A stretch of 64,000 bases of DNA from positions 62,001 to 126,000 of the forward strand of contig JAPTYO010000023.1 of NCBI GenBank assembly GCA_036873135.1. The letters are read 5' to 3'. The DNA comes from Clarkia xantiana subsp. parviflora (taxonomy: Eukaryota; Streptophyta; Magnoliopsida; Myrtales; Onagraceae). Numbering within the stretch: the stretch's first letter is position 1; every line of letters starts with the position of its first letter. Below, in pieces: positions 13,088 to 23,200 of the stretch. The translations under genes and the position numbers were made by a program. The notes beneath the pieces are model-generated. The model saw only the letters and a program-made list of their open reading frames with translations. It did not search any database and was not told the DNA's origin.

Positions 13088-13290
13088 GGCTGGTACTTTG
13101 ATAATCTGCAGAGTACCTTATTGCCCAAGTATTGGTTTCTTATTGACTTCACTGATGCATCTGCAGAGTACCTGCATTATGCTACTGTGCTCTCATCCCA
13201 ACAGAAACAGTTGAAAGAAGGTAGGATCTACTATGTTAATGGAATGAACCAAATCACCTAAACCCAACTCTTAACAAATACTATTTTAGT
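13088..13290 (-). pseudogene. Degenerate, internally deleted relic of the HSF gene
   Basis: Positions 13088-13158 match the HSF second exon at about 9819-9905 (shared 'ctggtact', 'ataatctg', 'tttcttattgacttc'). Without a gap, 13160-13290 then matches the HSF intron at about 10420-10540 (shared 'attatgctactg', 'ctctcatcccaacagaaac', 'ttaatggaat'). About 500 bases, including most of the coiled coil and the exon border, are missing between them. No ORF is left. The orientation is the same as that of the HSF gene 1 kb away, so it is probably what remains of an old tandem duplication. Confidence 0.65.
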
Positions 13291-13642
13291 GTCACTACAA
13301 TGACAAGAATATGCAATAACATTCTTATTCTCACACAAACATATAAGATGAACCAGGTTAGATCTGCAAACTTAAGCATTGGAGATGATCACACCGAGGA
13401 TAAACGAATCCAAATCAAATATCAATAACTAAATGGGGGAATTCCAGCACAAAATGGAAGTAAACTACTTTCTGATGAACTCAAAGTATTACCTGAAAGT
13501 GCCTATCTCTAGGAGACAAAATTTACATGAGACCAGCAGCAGCACCACTATCAAGTAGTCATAAACTCACCACCAAAACCTAACCAGCAAAAGAGTGTAA
13601 ACTATCTAAAGGCAGTGACAATAAGAGAACTGCTCACGGGTT

Positions 13643-14659
13643 CTAATTTGACGAGCCGGGGAGTGTCCCTTTATCACAATCTACAACTGTGGTGGTCGTG
13701 TTAACTTCATCCTCCTCTAAGTTTTTGGCATTCTGGACGATATCGCAAAAGAAATCGGTCAAGACCGTTTCATAGCACGGCATTTTGGCGTAGCCAGGGA
13801 AGTAATTGATATCAATTATCAAGTACCTAGTACCGATTCTTGAATCCCTTATCACATCAAAGTTGAACAGATTCAACTTCAATGCTTTCCTCAAACCCCT
13901 CCCAATCTCAGTCATGAAATTCTGGGGCGGCATCTCCGTATCCTCCAGATGCATCAACTCGTAATACTTGTCAATTTTCTCGTTTGTTGCCAAGTTAGAG
14001 ACTTGAGAGAACGAAAGAGAGCCTTCGCGAGACTCTAATTTCTCCTCAGATACATCGGGCAGGGATTTCCTTTTGACGCATTTCACATGCGTACCGGCCA
14101 CGTAAACTTTGAAGATAACCCCACCGTGGTTGACGAACTGTTGCAGCACAATCGGTGGCTTGAGTTTGTTGAGTCCGTCATGGCTGAAGACGAGAACCAT
14201 CTTGTGAGACTTGGCGCTTCCATCTGCCACAAGAGGCTTGGCTATCACAGGGAACTTCAAGCTCGCCCAGGCCTGCGTATCGAACAGTGTCTCCTTGTCG
14301 TAGATCACCATCTGGTTAGGTATGCCGAACGACTCCGTCTCGCTCTCAATCTTGAGCTCCGAAACAACCTGGAGCATCGAAATCCGGTTGTGCAGCCTCT
14401 CAATCGCGTCAGGAGCGTCCACAATCATGGCATTAGGGTTTCTTGACCTGAAATCGTCGAGCTGCCGTCGCCAGTCCTGGCCGTAGAGCTTGTGGAGGAT
14501 ACAATCGAAGGGACCTTGATCTGAAAGGGGGCGGTCCAGGTCGATTCTGAGCAGATCGATTCCGTAGGAGGCTGAAAGAGCGAGAAGCGATTGTTGGATG
14601 AAACTGTGTTGCTTCTTGGGCAGCAACGCGTATCCTATGCTGTATCTTCTCTGTGCCAT
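13643..14659 (-). CDS. ITPK1: Inositol-tetrakisphosphate 1-kinase (ITPK1 type)
   Basis: Intronless ORF of 338 residues. The N-terminus ([17 protein letters not shown]) is typical of plant ITPK1. The middle and C-terminal parts carry the ATP-grasp fold: [15 protein letters not shown], the central strand [18 protein letters not shown], and the metal-binding end [12 protein letters not shown]. These enzymes phosphorylate inositol tri/tetrakisphosphates in phytate synthesis, and plant ITPK1 also makes InsP7 linked to phosphate sensing; both roles are taken from the family. The chosen ATG gives the conserved N-terminus. An overlapping ORF at 14433-14762 in another frame is not real coding sequence. 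It faces the same way as the HSF gene. The tRNA-Met gene lies about 220 bp upstream on the opposite strand. Confidence 0.93.
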   Translation of the reverse strand: MAQRRYSIGYALLPKKQHSFIQQSLLALSASYGIDLLRIDLDRPLSDQGPFDCILHKLYGQDWRRQLDDFRSRNPNAMIVDAPDAIERLHNRISMLQVVSELKIESETESFGIPNQMVIYDKETLFDTQAWASLKFPVIAKPLVADGSAKSHKMVLVFSHDGLNKLKPPIVLQQFVNHGGVIFKVYVAGTHVKCVKRKSLPDVSEEKLESREGSLSFSQVSNLATNEKIDKYYELMHLEDTEMPPQNFMTEIGRGLRKALKLNLFNFDVIRDSRIGTRYLIIDINYFPGYAKMPCYETVLTDFFCDIVQNAKNLEEDEVNTTTTVVDCDKGTLPGSSN

Positions 14660-14877
14660 CAGAACCGACTACAATTGCAAAACTCCAGCGAACATCAGAT
14701 GAACTCAAAATGGCTTCACCGGCGGTCTCCTCTCCTCTCCTCCCGTTTTCTCCTGCGAACATCAGATGAACATCTTCGACGAGATCGACAGAATCTATCT
14801 ATATGGTGACTAGAAGGTCGTAATCATTTTCTTTTTTCTGTTCAAAGAAATAAATTAAATGAGAAAACTTTCACAAA

Positions 14878-14964
14878 GGGGTGGTGGCGCAGTTGGCTAG
14901 CGCGTAGGTCTCATAGCTAAACTGAGTAATCCTGAGGTCGAGAGTTCGAGCCTCTCTCACCCCA
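14878..14964 (+). tRNA. trnM-CAU: tRNA-Met (elongator, CAT anticodon) with intron
   Basis: 87 nt. The acceptor arm GGGGTGG pairs with TCACCCC, and the discriminator base is A at 14964. The A box is TGGCGCAGTTGG and the B box is GAGTTCGAGCC. The anticodon CAT is at 14912-14914, followed by one base and then a 13-nt intron at 14916-14928 (GCTAAACTGAGTA), the canonical intron position. Nuclear elongator tRNA-Met is one of the two plant tRNA families that normally carry introns, so this should be functional. Confidence 0.95.
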
Positions 14965-14970
14965 CAATTC

Positions 14971-14976
14971 TTTTTT
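14971..14976 (+). terminator. RNA polymerase III oligo-T terminator of tRNA-Met
   Basis: A run of six T residues begins 6 nt after the discriminator base of the tRNA gene, as expected for Pol III termination. Confidence 0.8.
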
Positions 14977-15224
14977 ATGGGTTTTTCTACCTTTTGCAAC
15001 TCAAAGGCATGCAGCTCTAGTAGGTATTAAACAGGGACACCTCTTTGTTTTGCTTTCTCATTCTCTATGTATTAAAGACCTTTTTGAATCTTTGATTGAT
15101 CTCACAAAGTCGAACACATCAGATGGTCTCTTTCATCATGCATCATGAAAGTCAAGACTCTCACCCACCCTTAAATTGCAAAACATGAAGAAAACACGAT
15201 TTAGACAACCGCCCCAATAACCTC

Positions 15225-15372
15225 AAAGAGTTTATTTCAACTTGATTTCTTAACTATTGGATTATGCACATCGTGAAATGTGTAAAAAAACAATTTTTAT
15301 ATCTTCTTGAATTCTGATTGATTCTAATGGCCGAGTTGAAATGTACTTGACTGCATTTTAGCTGCCCCTAAC
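15225..15372. repeat. Decayed copy of the 20175-20340 MITE
   Basis: Shares 'agagtttatttcaact', 'ggattatgca', 'tctgattgattct' and a right end 'cattttagctg' with the element at 20175-20340, in the same orientation. The left terminus is lost. Confidence 0.5.
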
Positions 15373-15665
15373 TCAAAACCATCTATCTGAATACCAATCA
15401 ATATGGAAACCCGCAATAAATGTAGCATCATCATCATGTTAGTAAGTAACCTGAGACACAACAGCAACATAACTAACTCCGATAAATAGCAACCCGAATA
15501 ACAGTGACATTTGAGCATTGCCTATGTCCACTACAACCTAACAACAACATGAACCTACCCAACTCAATCCACAGTAAAGATTTGATTAAGGGTCTAATGT
15601 CAAACCGCCCTGCAAATGACTTGTATTCCAATCCCAACAAATGCATAAATTTTTCTTCTTTTTTT

Positions 15666-18600
15666 TTACCGATGAGCTTGACTCGCCCATATATGATGGG
15701 GGTGGTGATTGAACATCTGCTGCTGCTGCATATTGGGGTGCATGGTTTGGCTCACATTGTTGTAATAAACTCCTCCTGCTCCTCCAGAAGAAGAAGGGTG
15801 GTTGTTGTTGTTGATTGGGCTGCTGCCAGTGCCACCACCTTCATCAGATGACTCGCTCGATCCTCCTTCTTCTTGAGAGGGTGGTGGGTTTGCAAGCATT
15901 TGTTGGTTCACACCACCAAAGCTTACTCCCTGAGGTGGTGGACCTGAAGCTACCACAGTCCCCTCTGACTTCACAGAGTTTGTGCTTGGTTTCTTCCCTC
16001 CTTCCATAATAAAGCTACCAACAATCACCTGGATATTTGAAAAAGAAATGAGATTTCTATTTTGTGTTCAACTTGTTAGATTCCACATTGGGCCGAGTCA
16101 AGACCAACAGGGCAGCAGAGAGCAATATGCAAGAGGGGTTCCATCCTAAAACCAATTGGTGATAGGAGGAGATGGTCCACTTGCTTATATACTACTCAAT
16201 TTTACAGATACCAGCCGGTGTGGTACTCCAGACTCACGGTGAATGTCTATTTCAACATTTCCTCTCACTGTGAGGGCTCTCTGATTTCAACAGACCCTCT
16301 TCCAGGTACAGGCCCGTCCCGGGCTCTGATACCATGTTAGAGCCCCACCTGCATATATGATTGCTCTCTGCTGGCCCGTTGGACTTGGCTCGGCCCAATG
16401 TGGAATCTAACACAACTTAATATGGAGTTGCCATTGATTGTTGTGTTACAAGATAATTGTGTTATATACCTGTACTGGTGAGGCAGCTATGAGCATTCCG
16501 GCGACTCCACCACCGAGCACACGACCATCTGATCCAGCCAGTGATATACTTAGCCCACTATTTCTGTTCTGGTGGTCACTGCTATCACTTTCCACATATA
16601 CAAACGACCCCGACAGAGAGATTATTTCATACCGACCCTGAAATTTGTGCAAACACCAATTTTTTTTTTAATTGATGGATATCTCAAATTGGCTAGGTAA
16701 GGTTGCAGAGATCAATCACCTCATATGACACAGCAGCACCAGATAATGCAGGTTGCTTGAGACTAACATTGGATACTGCACCATTTGCAGACAGAATGCA
16801 AACTGTTCGTGGCCCCTGCTGTGAGAAAGCAGCAATCTTTGAAGCTATATCCTGAAAAGAAATCAACATTGGTAACAAGTTAACAATAACTCAACTGCTT
16901 ATTCAAACACAGGTACATGATCTGTAGGTGTGGTTGGTTCTCTAAGCTTATCCACTTTCTCTTAAGCTGCAGACTTTTACCAACTATAAACAAAATGGTA
17001 CTAACTAATATATAATTCATGGCTCATGAAAACATTTTCTACTCTTTCCACTGATAATATCGAAAATACACTTACTTCTCTATAATCAGACTAATATTTA
17101 CAGATGCAGAAAGAAAGTAGATGTTTGTGTTATGCAACATTTTGAGCAACATACATTTCTTTTATATATATTCTGAGTGTTAATAGGACTAGTAATATCA
17201 AAGCTTTCATCATTTGCATGAAAGCAATGTACACTACATTGACCCATTTCTTCCATACCAATTGAAAGGAAATCACAGCTCTAACATAGTGCAAATGAAA
17301 CTTCAAAAACCTGCATGTGGTTGTACTGAATATATGGGACAGAAAGCTTACTTCTACAGAAGAAAAACGAAAAAACAATAGATTTCTGCGTTTGGCCCCA
17401 CAATGAGTAAACTGAAACCAATGTTGTCAAATGCGAAAGGCGACATGAGGCGATAAGGCCAAACATCGCCTCAAATTTAAGGCGATAATGAGGCACTCGC
17501 CTCATTAAAAAAGACGACCTACTTAAGATATCTATAATATCTACACAAATACCATATATAACTCAAGAAAAGGAAGGTAATCTTATTTTTTTATTTGTTT
17601 ATTTTTATTCTATGTTTTTAACCCAAAAACTAATAATCCGGTCCTATGATAAATGAAATAACAAGTTTCAGTACTATTTTAATCACTTTTATAAAAAAAA
17701 ATGGACCTTTATGCAACTTTTCAAAAATTATAACAAAAACCCTAGTTTAGAGAAGCAGTATATCCTCCACTTTCACGCGTCACTTTGAAGCTTCTTTTAG
17801 CTCCCTACGCTCTGGAACAAAATTCAGGTAACTGACTGAAATTCACGAGGCAAGCGGCGCGCGCCTTTAACAACACTGACTGAAACCATGTCTCATTTAT
17901 CATTACTTACCAAAACTGCAATATCAAGAGTGCCAACTAAGGCATGATCAAATTTTGTCAAATACAAAAAAAAAACATGCATACACCATATGCAGATCAA
18001 CTTTGCAAATCAGAGGAACCCATGAAGAAAATGCCTAAACTATCCCGCCTTTAAATGCCATTAGTAGATCAGATTCTTTCAAGAAAATCACATTTAAGTC
18101 AAAGAGCTCAAGGAACCCAGTGAATCTCCTTAAAATTATGTCCCCATAATGAAATTGAGATGTTTCAAATTTAGCACCAAATTTCACATTGTGTAACTTA
18201 TATAAACTAGCAACTATCATAATAGCAGGAGTTCAGCAACTTTGAAAAACAAACACGGATCAACTCAGCATACCTCGCCACTTTTCACTAGAATCACATG
18301 CGGAGTGAAGCCAACACCTCCAGAACCTGCAGAGACCTCAAAAAAAATTCAAACTTTGGGACACATAGATGATGCTGTAAGCAGACAAAAACAATAATAT
18401 ACCTAATGCATCTAACTGCTTCTTTCCAGATCCCGGTGGCCTTCCGCGGTGCTTCTTACTTTGAGGCTCTGAGGGGGGTGAGCTTGGGCCGACGACATGA
18501 CCGGCGGAGGAAGGCGGAGTTGAAGCTGGTCCGAGCCCGAGAGCAATGTTGCCTTCTGGTGCGTATTTCCTCGGCCTGCCGCGCTTCTTCTTGGCCGGCT

Positions 18601-18850
18601 CGATCGAGAACCCAGAGGGAGAGGATCCGTCGTAGAGGCCAGTGGTGGCAGCTCCCATGGATTCCATCGGCTCCGACGAGGGCGGCGGGGCGGCGACGGA
18701 GTTGAAATTGAACCTGGGTTGCATCATGGAGGCGGATGAGTTAGGGTTCATCAGGTGATGAGACGCAGGGTTTGTGGGGTAGGAGTTGTGACCCATCATC
18801 ATGCCGGGCAGCGGCCGATGTGGTTGTTGCTCGTTATCTCTCGAGTCCAT
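15666..18850 (-). CDS. AHL: AT-hook motif nuclear-localised protein (AHL)
   Basis: Five exons: 18403-18850, 18274-18326, 16720-16851, 16470-16637 and 15666-16028, in phase, 387 residues. Exon 1 holds two AT-hooks (KKRGRPRKY and KKHRGRPPGSGKKQLDALG), which bind the minor groove of AT-rich DNA. Exons 2-5 encode the PPC/DUF296 domain, from FTPHVILVKSGEDI to GRVLGGGVAGMLIAASPVQV and VGSFI, which trimerises and contacts transcription factors. The tail is rich in Gly, Ser, Asn, Gln and His. The two AT-hooks with this spacing suggest a multi-exon clade B member such as Arabidopsis AHL8/AHL13. Intron 4 contains a MITE (16075-16412) and intron 2 contains a second element (17421-17878). Confidence 0.92.
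16075..16412. mobile_element. MITE with ~60 bp inverted repeats in an AHL intron
   Basis: The ends are inverted copies: 'gttagattccacattgggcc' on the left and its near-perfect complement on the right, continuing into 'gcagagagcaat' on both arms. A 6-bp direct repeat 'caactt' flanks it at 16069-16074 and 16413-16418. There is no coding capacity. The inner 'gataccatgttaga' motif is common in plant repeats. Confidence 0.75.
17421..17878. mobile_element. Non-autonomous element with 'tgttgt(c/t)aaa(g)gcg' ends
   Basis: A perfect 10-bp direct repeat 'actgaaacca' lies at 17411-17420 and 17879-17888. Just inside are inverted ends, 'tgttgtcaaatgcg' on the left and 'cgcctttaacaaca' on the right. The internal sequence has palindromic 'ggcgataaggc/gaggcga' blocks and no ORF. 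A 9-10 bp target duplication suggests Mutator-like mobilisation. It sits in AHL intron 2. A related fragment is in the last TOM2A intron (47291-47390). Confidence 0.65.
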
Positions 18851-19527
18851 TTCGGAGCCTGAATTCCGCTACGAAAAAAGAGATCTTTATGGCCCGTTGC
18901 TGCAAAGAATGGAGAATTCTTGAAAGCTGGAACCACCAACCACTTGAAAACAAAAGTGAATTCACGCAAAGAGAGAGAAAGAAGATCCCGAAGCCTAAGC
19001 TAGGGTTTAACTTCTTTGGGAGATGGAGAAAGAGACGGGAAGAGGAACAAGAAGAAGAACAAGAAAGAAGGGGTTTAGTTGTAAGAGGGTTATTTATTAT
19101 CTCGATTTCAAATGAAATTACTAATATCTAAACTTATAATTATGTTTTTTTTTTAAGGATTATCTCCTACTCCATTTTTTTTTTTCCAGACTACTATTAA
19201 GATATTGATATATATGTGTTCTGAATGTACTTAATTTTGTGATTTTTTTTTATTGAGATAGGTGAACTTTAGAAGAAAAATATTAAATCTATTGATATGT
19301 GTCAAAATCTTAACTGTGATGCACGATTTGTGACAAAAAAAAGCGGGGCAGAATATCTAAATTCGTTACTTTAACTGTAATTTGAGAGTGAGGCGGGAGA
19401 TCTAAATCTGTTAGTTTAACTGCAATTTGGAAATAAATTATATATTTATAACAAAAAAAAAGCCCATCGCTTAAGTGAGATTAAAAAAAAATTATCATGT
19501 GTACATATTTTCCAAATTTGTTTACAT

Positions 19528-20106
19528 TAGGGGTGAAATTAAAATCCGGTTGGTCTGAAAAACCGGTGAAAACCGAACCGGACCGAAAAAACTAAATCTG
19601 AAATATTCGATTTGGTTTTTTGTCGAAATTTTTTGCTCTAGTTCGGATTTTCAATTCGGTTTGGATATTGAGCTTTGAGGACTGTGGGACCGAACCGACT
19701 GTTATGCTAATTAAATATATACAATATATATTATATTAGTTTATATTAATTAATATAATTAATTAATTAATTAGGTTTATATAAATTGTAAAATAGGCCA
19801 TTTTGAAGATTATTTTTTCTACTTTCATTTTATAATTTATCTAATTATAATAATGGAATTAATTTTTCATTTTGATTTGATATAGTCCATAAAAATGACA
19901 ATAATTTATAACAGTAATTGCTAATATTGGATTTTCGGTTTAAACCGAAAACTGAAAAAACCGTACTACTAATGTACGGTTTATTTTTCATCAAACGATT
20001 TTTTATCAGATTGTTTTAGGGAAAAAAAAAAAAAATCAGACCGAAAATTTTGACACCCAACCAAAATAAGCTAAAAAACGGTCTGATCGGTCCGATTTCA
20101 TCCCTA
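19528..20106. mobile_element. hAT-type non-autonomous element
   Basis: The ends are 'taggggtgaaat' and its complement 'atttcatcccta', followed inward by 'ccggttggtctgaaaaac' and 'ggtctgatcggtccg'. An 8-bp target duplication with one mismatch flanks it: 'gtttacat' (19520-19527) and 'gtttatat' (20107-20114). The interior is AT-rich with 'aaccgaaccggaccgaa' motifs and no transposase ORF. Confidence 0.8.
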
Positions 20107-20174
20107 GTTTATATATAGGTTAATTAATAACTAGTAGAGCGCGAAATATGGGAATGAGCAGTTTGTCAAAGGGT

Positions 20175-20340
20175 TCGGCTAAAATAAACTCGAGTTTATT
20201 TCAACTCAATTTCTCAGTCATCATCAGATTATGCATATGTAAGAAACACTTTTTATCTCTCCACAATTATGATTGATTCTCTGTCATAATTAAACGGCTG
20301 ATAAATCAAGTTTAAGTAAACTCGATTATATTTTAGCCGA
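20175..20340. mobile_element. Small MITE with 'tcggctaaaat' inverted ends
   Basis: 'tcggctaaaataaactcgag' on the left and the complement of 'ctcgattatattttagccga' on the right, 166 bp in total. A related, more decayed copy is at 15225-15372, sharing 'gagtttatttcaact(t/c)(g/a)att' and 'tgattgattct'. Confidence 0.6.
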
Positions 20341-20639
20341 CCACTTTGTCAAATATGTGTGGTTTGTACAACAGCTGTTGAAGTGGAAGTAGTTGTGTAT
20401 TGTTGAGCAAACGTATTGCATTGATTGGTCAAAACAAGGAGACAAGTAGAGTGGTTTTCGTTGTTGGGCCGGCAAAGGGATTATGTCTTTTCCTTTTCTT
20501 TCAAAACCCAATATAGTCATTCATTACTTTGTCAGTCAAACAAAAACGCTTTGAAAAACACCAAATTAAATATACATTCATTATTTCATACAAGAAATTC
20601 AATTAAACATAATTTCATTATTTCACTTAACTAAACAAC

Positions 20640-21650
20640 ATATTCTTCATTGTACGTCACTTCCAATCATCAATCATCATCATTTCCGATCGAGGTTACC
20701 TAATAATACAAAATATAGACATAATGATTAGGTGTATTCATGTATTTGTTATGCAGCGAAATTTAAAGAATTAAAAATATGATCATAGATTTTGCTCCCG
20801 AATTACTCTCAGTTATTGATAACAAGTTTAAGTATAAACACGTAATTGCTAAATTACTATTAGTTTTACTGAAAATAATTAATTACCTCGGTTATTGCTG
20901 AATCATCATCTTCATCTACATCAATCGACTTAATCTTTCTTAACTTCATAGATGCAGCTATAACAATGAAAGAAAATATATGAATTAGTAAATATAAATA
21001 ATAACTTACATTGACTAGTCACCCTCAGTTAAAATTATAAACCCTAGAAAGTGACAAATTTGGTCACATATATGGAAATGCAGCAAATTGTTGAAATGGA
21101 TACAATTGAAATATGATAATTTAAGAGATCCATACATTCAAAAGCATAGTAAGGGAATTTAGGAATAAGATTGAATTAAGAATTATTGTTATTTTGGTAA
21201 AGGATTAAGAAGTGTGTACTACATATATATATAATGGTGATGGTTATAACAAATGTTATGAACTTAATACCATAATCATAACCATTGTGGGTACAAAATT
21301 CATCACCATAACCGCACCATACCATAACGGTGCAGTTAACTATTGCGGCAAATAGTGCGAAAAATCTTGGTTACTCAATTTTCACCGCACCATTATCGAC
21401 CTTTATTATAAGGATGACAATAGCTTAAAGCTGCGAGTTTAATTCACATTCATGTTTGCACTATATATTTTTCATGCAATATATAACTGCTTTGTATTTG
21501 TATAAATTATATGGATCATATGTATTCATACTACAACACAATATGGACTACCTGATGGAAATAGAGGATATATACTACAAAACAAAACACGTGTACATGC
21601 CAGGTAAACTAATTACGCGGTGGAATAGGGACACATACTAGTTTCTTACT
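20640..21650. other. Intergenic, with possible small minus-strand exons
   Basis: On the minus strand at about 20887-20955 an acceptor-like 'ttatag' is followed by an ATG and an acidic open stretch (MKLRKIKSIDVDEDDD) ending at a GAG|gtaatt donor; at about 20673-20701 a 'ttag' acceptor continues the frame to a stop. The joined product would be about 30 residues. Positions 21210-21420 hold 'ggtgatggttat/accataaccgcacc' inverted words, perhaps a decayed MITE. Neither is strongly supported. Confidence 0.2.
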
Positions 21651-21928
21651 TTATGTAGACCCAAAATCTTGAGGGGTAGAAATGGAAAAAAAATATAACG
21701 AAAATGATGAATAAATAAAGCAGAGTTTCTCTTTTGCCACGTGTTAACCATTCTAACATCAATCAAAATTGTCGTTCAAAAAATGACGGTCAATTTAGCA
21801 TTTTCCTTTTGGTTAAGTTATGTGCAGATCATGTGATGACTTAACAATTAGATTTAACGGTAACAAAATTCATCTAAAACAAAACATGTTATATCCATTA
21901 CAAAATATTTTATATCTTTTACAGCAAG

Positions 21929-22867
21929 GGTTAATTATCAAATTGCTAGGTTTGGATCTGCGAACAAATTGCTAGCTCACATTTATTTCCGGACAAATAG
22001 CTAGTTCAGGTTTCCTAACAAATGGCTAGCTCACATTCACTTTTCCATTAGTTTTTAACGGAAACGGCACGTAAACGATATGTGATTATGCGAAATGATT
22101 AAAATGCCCCAACACATTATCTTCTAATATTATAGAGTCTAACATGCTTAAGACCTATACACTATTTAATGTGATCACTTGATTTTGTATGTGGGTACTT
22201 TATTTTAACCTAAAATATTACATATGTGGGTTTGGTTAATAATATTATAAAATGATGGGTTATGTCATTTTGGTCATTACATGACGTGCACGTGCTGATT
22301 TTGTCAAAAAAAAAAAATAGTAAAAAAGTGAACAAAACTAGTTATTTATTCACTTAAAAGAACATGAGCTACCTATTTATCCGAAAAAAAAACGTAAGCT
22401 ATCAATTTATTCACAAATCCAAACTTAGAGCATCCACAATGGTATTACGTAAAAATTACGTAAACGTGGGTCCTACATGTTTATTTAAGTAAAGCAAAAA
22501 AACTATTTACGGTGGTGTTACATAGCATTCCTTAAAGATGGGTCCCACACGTAAATTTATATTTTTACATAAAGCATTCCTTAAATATAAGGAATGCACT
22601 ATGTATTACGTAACAAATTTTAAATATAAATCAATTCATTTTATAATTAATGATAATATCGTATTAGTAGTTGTTGGAAAATTTAATAATAAAATACATT
22701 TAAGAAATATGTTTAAGTAATACGATTGCAGAGAAAATATTTTTTATATGTGTACTAATTTTACGTATTACGTAAAGTGTACATAAATATCTTCGTGTCA
22801 ACTTTAAAGAATATTGTTCACGTATAACCACTATGGATGCTCTTAGGCTAACAAGTAACAATTAATC
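21929..22867. mobile_element. Foldback element interrupted by a nested MITE
   Basis: The left arm 'ggttaattatcaaattgctaggtttgg...caaattgctagctcac' is inverted on the right as '...gtaagctatcaatttattcacaaatccaaactta' plus, after the nested MITE, 'ggctaacaagtaacaattaa'. The arms carry repeated 'aaattgctagctcaca(t)tt' units. No ORF. Target duplication not identified. Confidence 0.7.
22428..22842. mobile_element. Tourist-like MITE (PIF/Harbinger type)
   Basis: The ends 'gagcatccacaatggtatta' and the complement of 'taaccactatggatgctc' are inverted over ~25 bp. A 3-bp TTA duplication flanks it at 22425-22427 and 22843-22845. Inside are repeated 'attacgtaa' and 'ggaatgcac' words and no transposase. 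It lies inside the right arm of the foldback element 21929-22867. Confidence 0.8.
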
Positions 22868-22959
22868 ATCACATCACTTTTTTTCGTATATTTTTCCATA
22901 TAATTATCTAAACTGTATTAGTTTAAAGGAAAAAAAAAAACACTGTATATTAAGAAAAG

Positions 22960-23009
22960 AAGAGTAATGGAGATTTTTTTTTTTTTTTGCCAAAAGAGTA
23001 ATGGAGATT
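22960..23009 (-). repeat. Poly(A)-tail micro-insertion upstream of the unknown-protein gene
   Basis: 'aagagtaatggagatt' at 22960-22975 and 22994-23009 (16 bp, perfect) encloses 18 nt, T13 plus 'gccaa'; on the minus strand 'ttggc' followed by A13. Confidence 0.65.
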
Positions 23010-23200
23010 GATCGAACAAAAACCCTCTAGCAAGATTGTTTGTGCCCCCAGTATTTAGCTCATCTCACATCGTCATCTTCCCCAGACAACAAAATTCTCT
23101 GCATATTCTCCCACAATTCAATTCAAAGTAATCGCGCTCTGCTGGAACTACCACCTAACAACCACAGCAACATCTCCTATGTTTTGATACGGATTGGAAC

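Noticed and set aside
18406..18705. Plus-strand ORF of 99 codons over AHL exon 1
   Set aside because: Antisense to the AT-hook coding exon; Arg/Ser-rich composition is a mirror of GC-rich codons.
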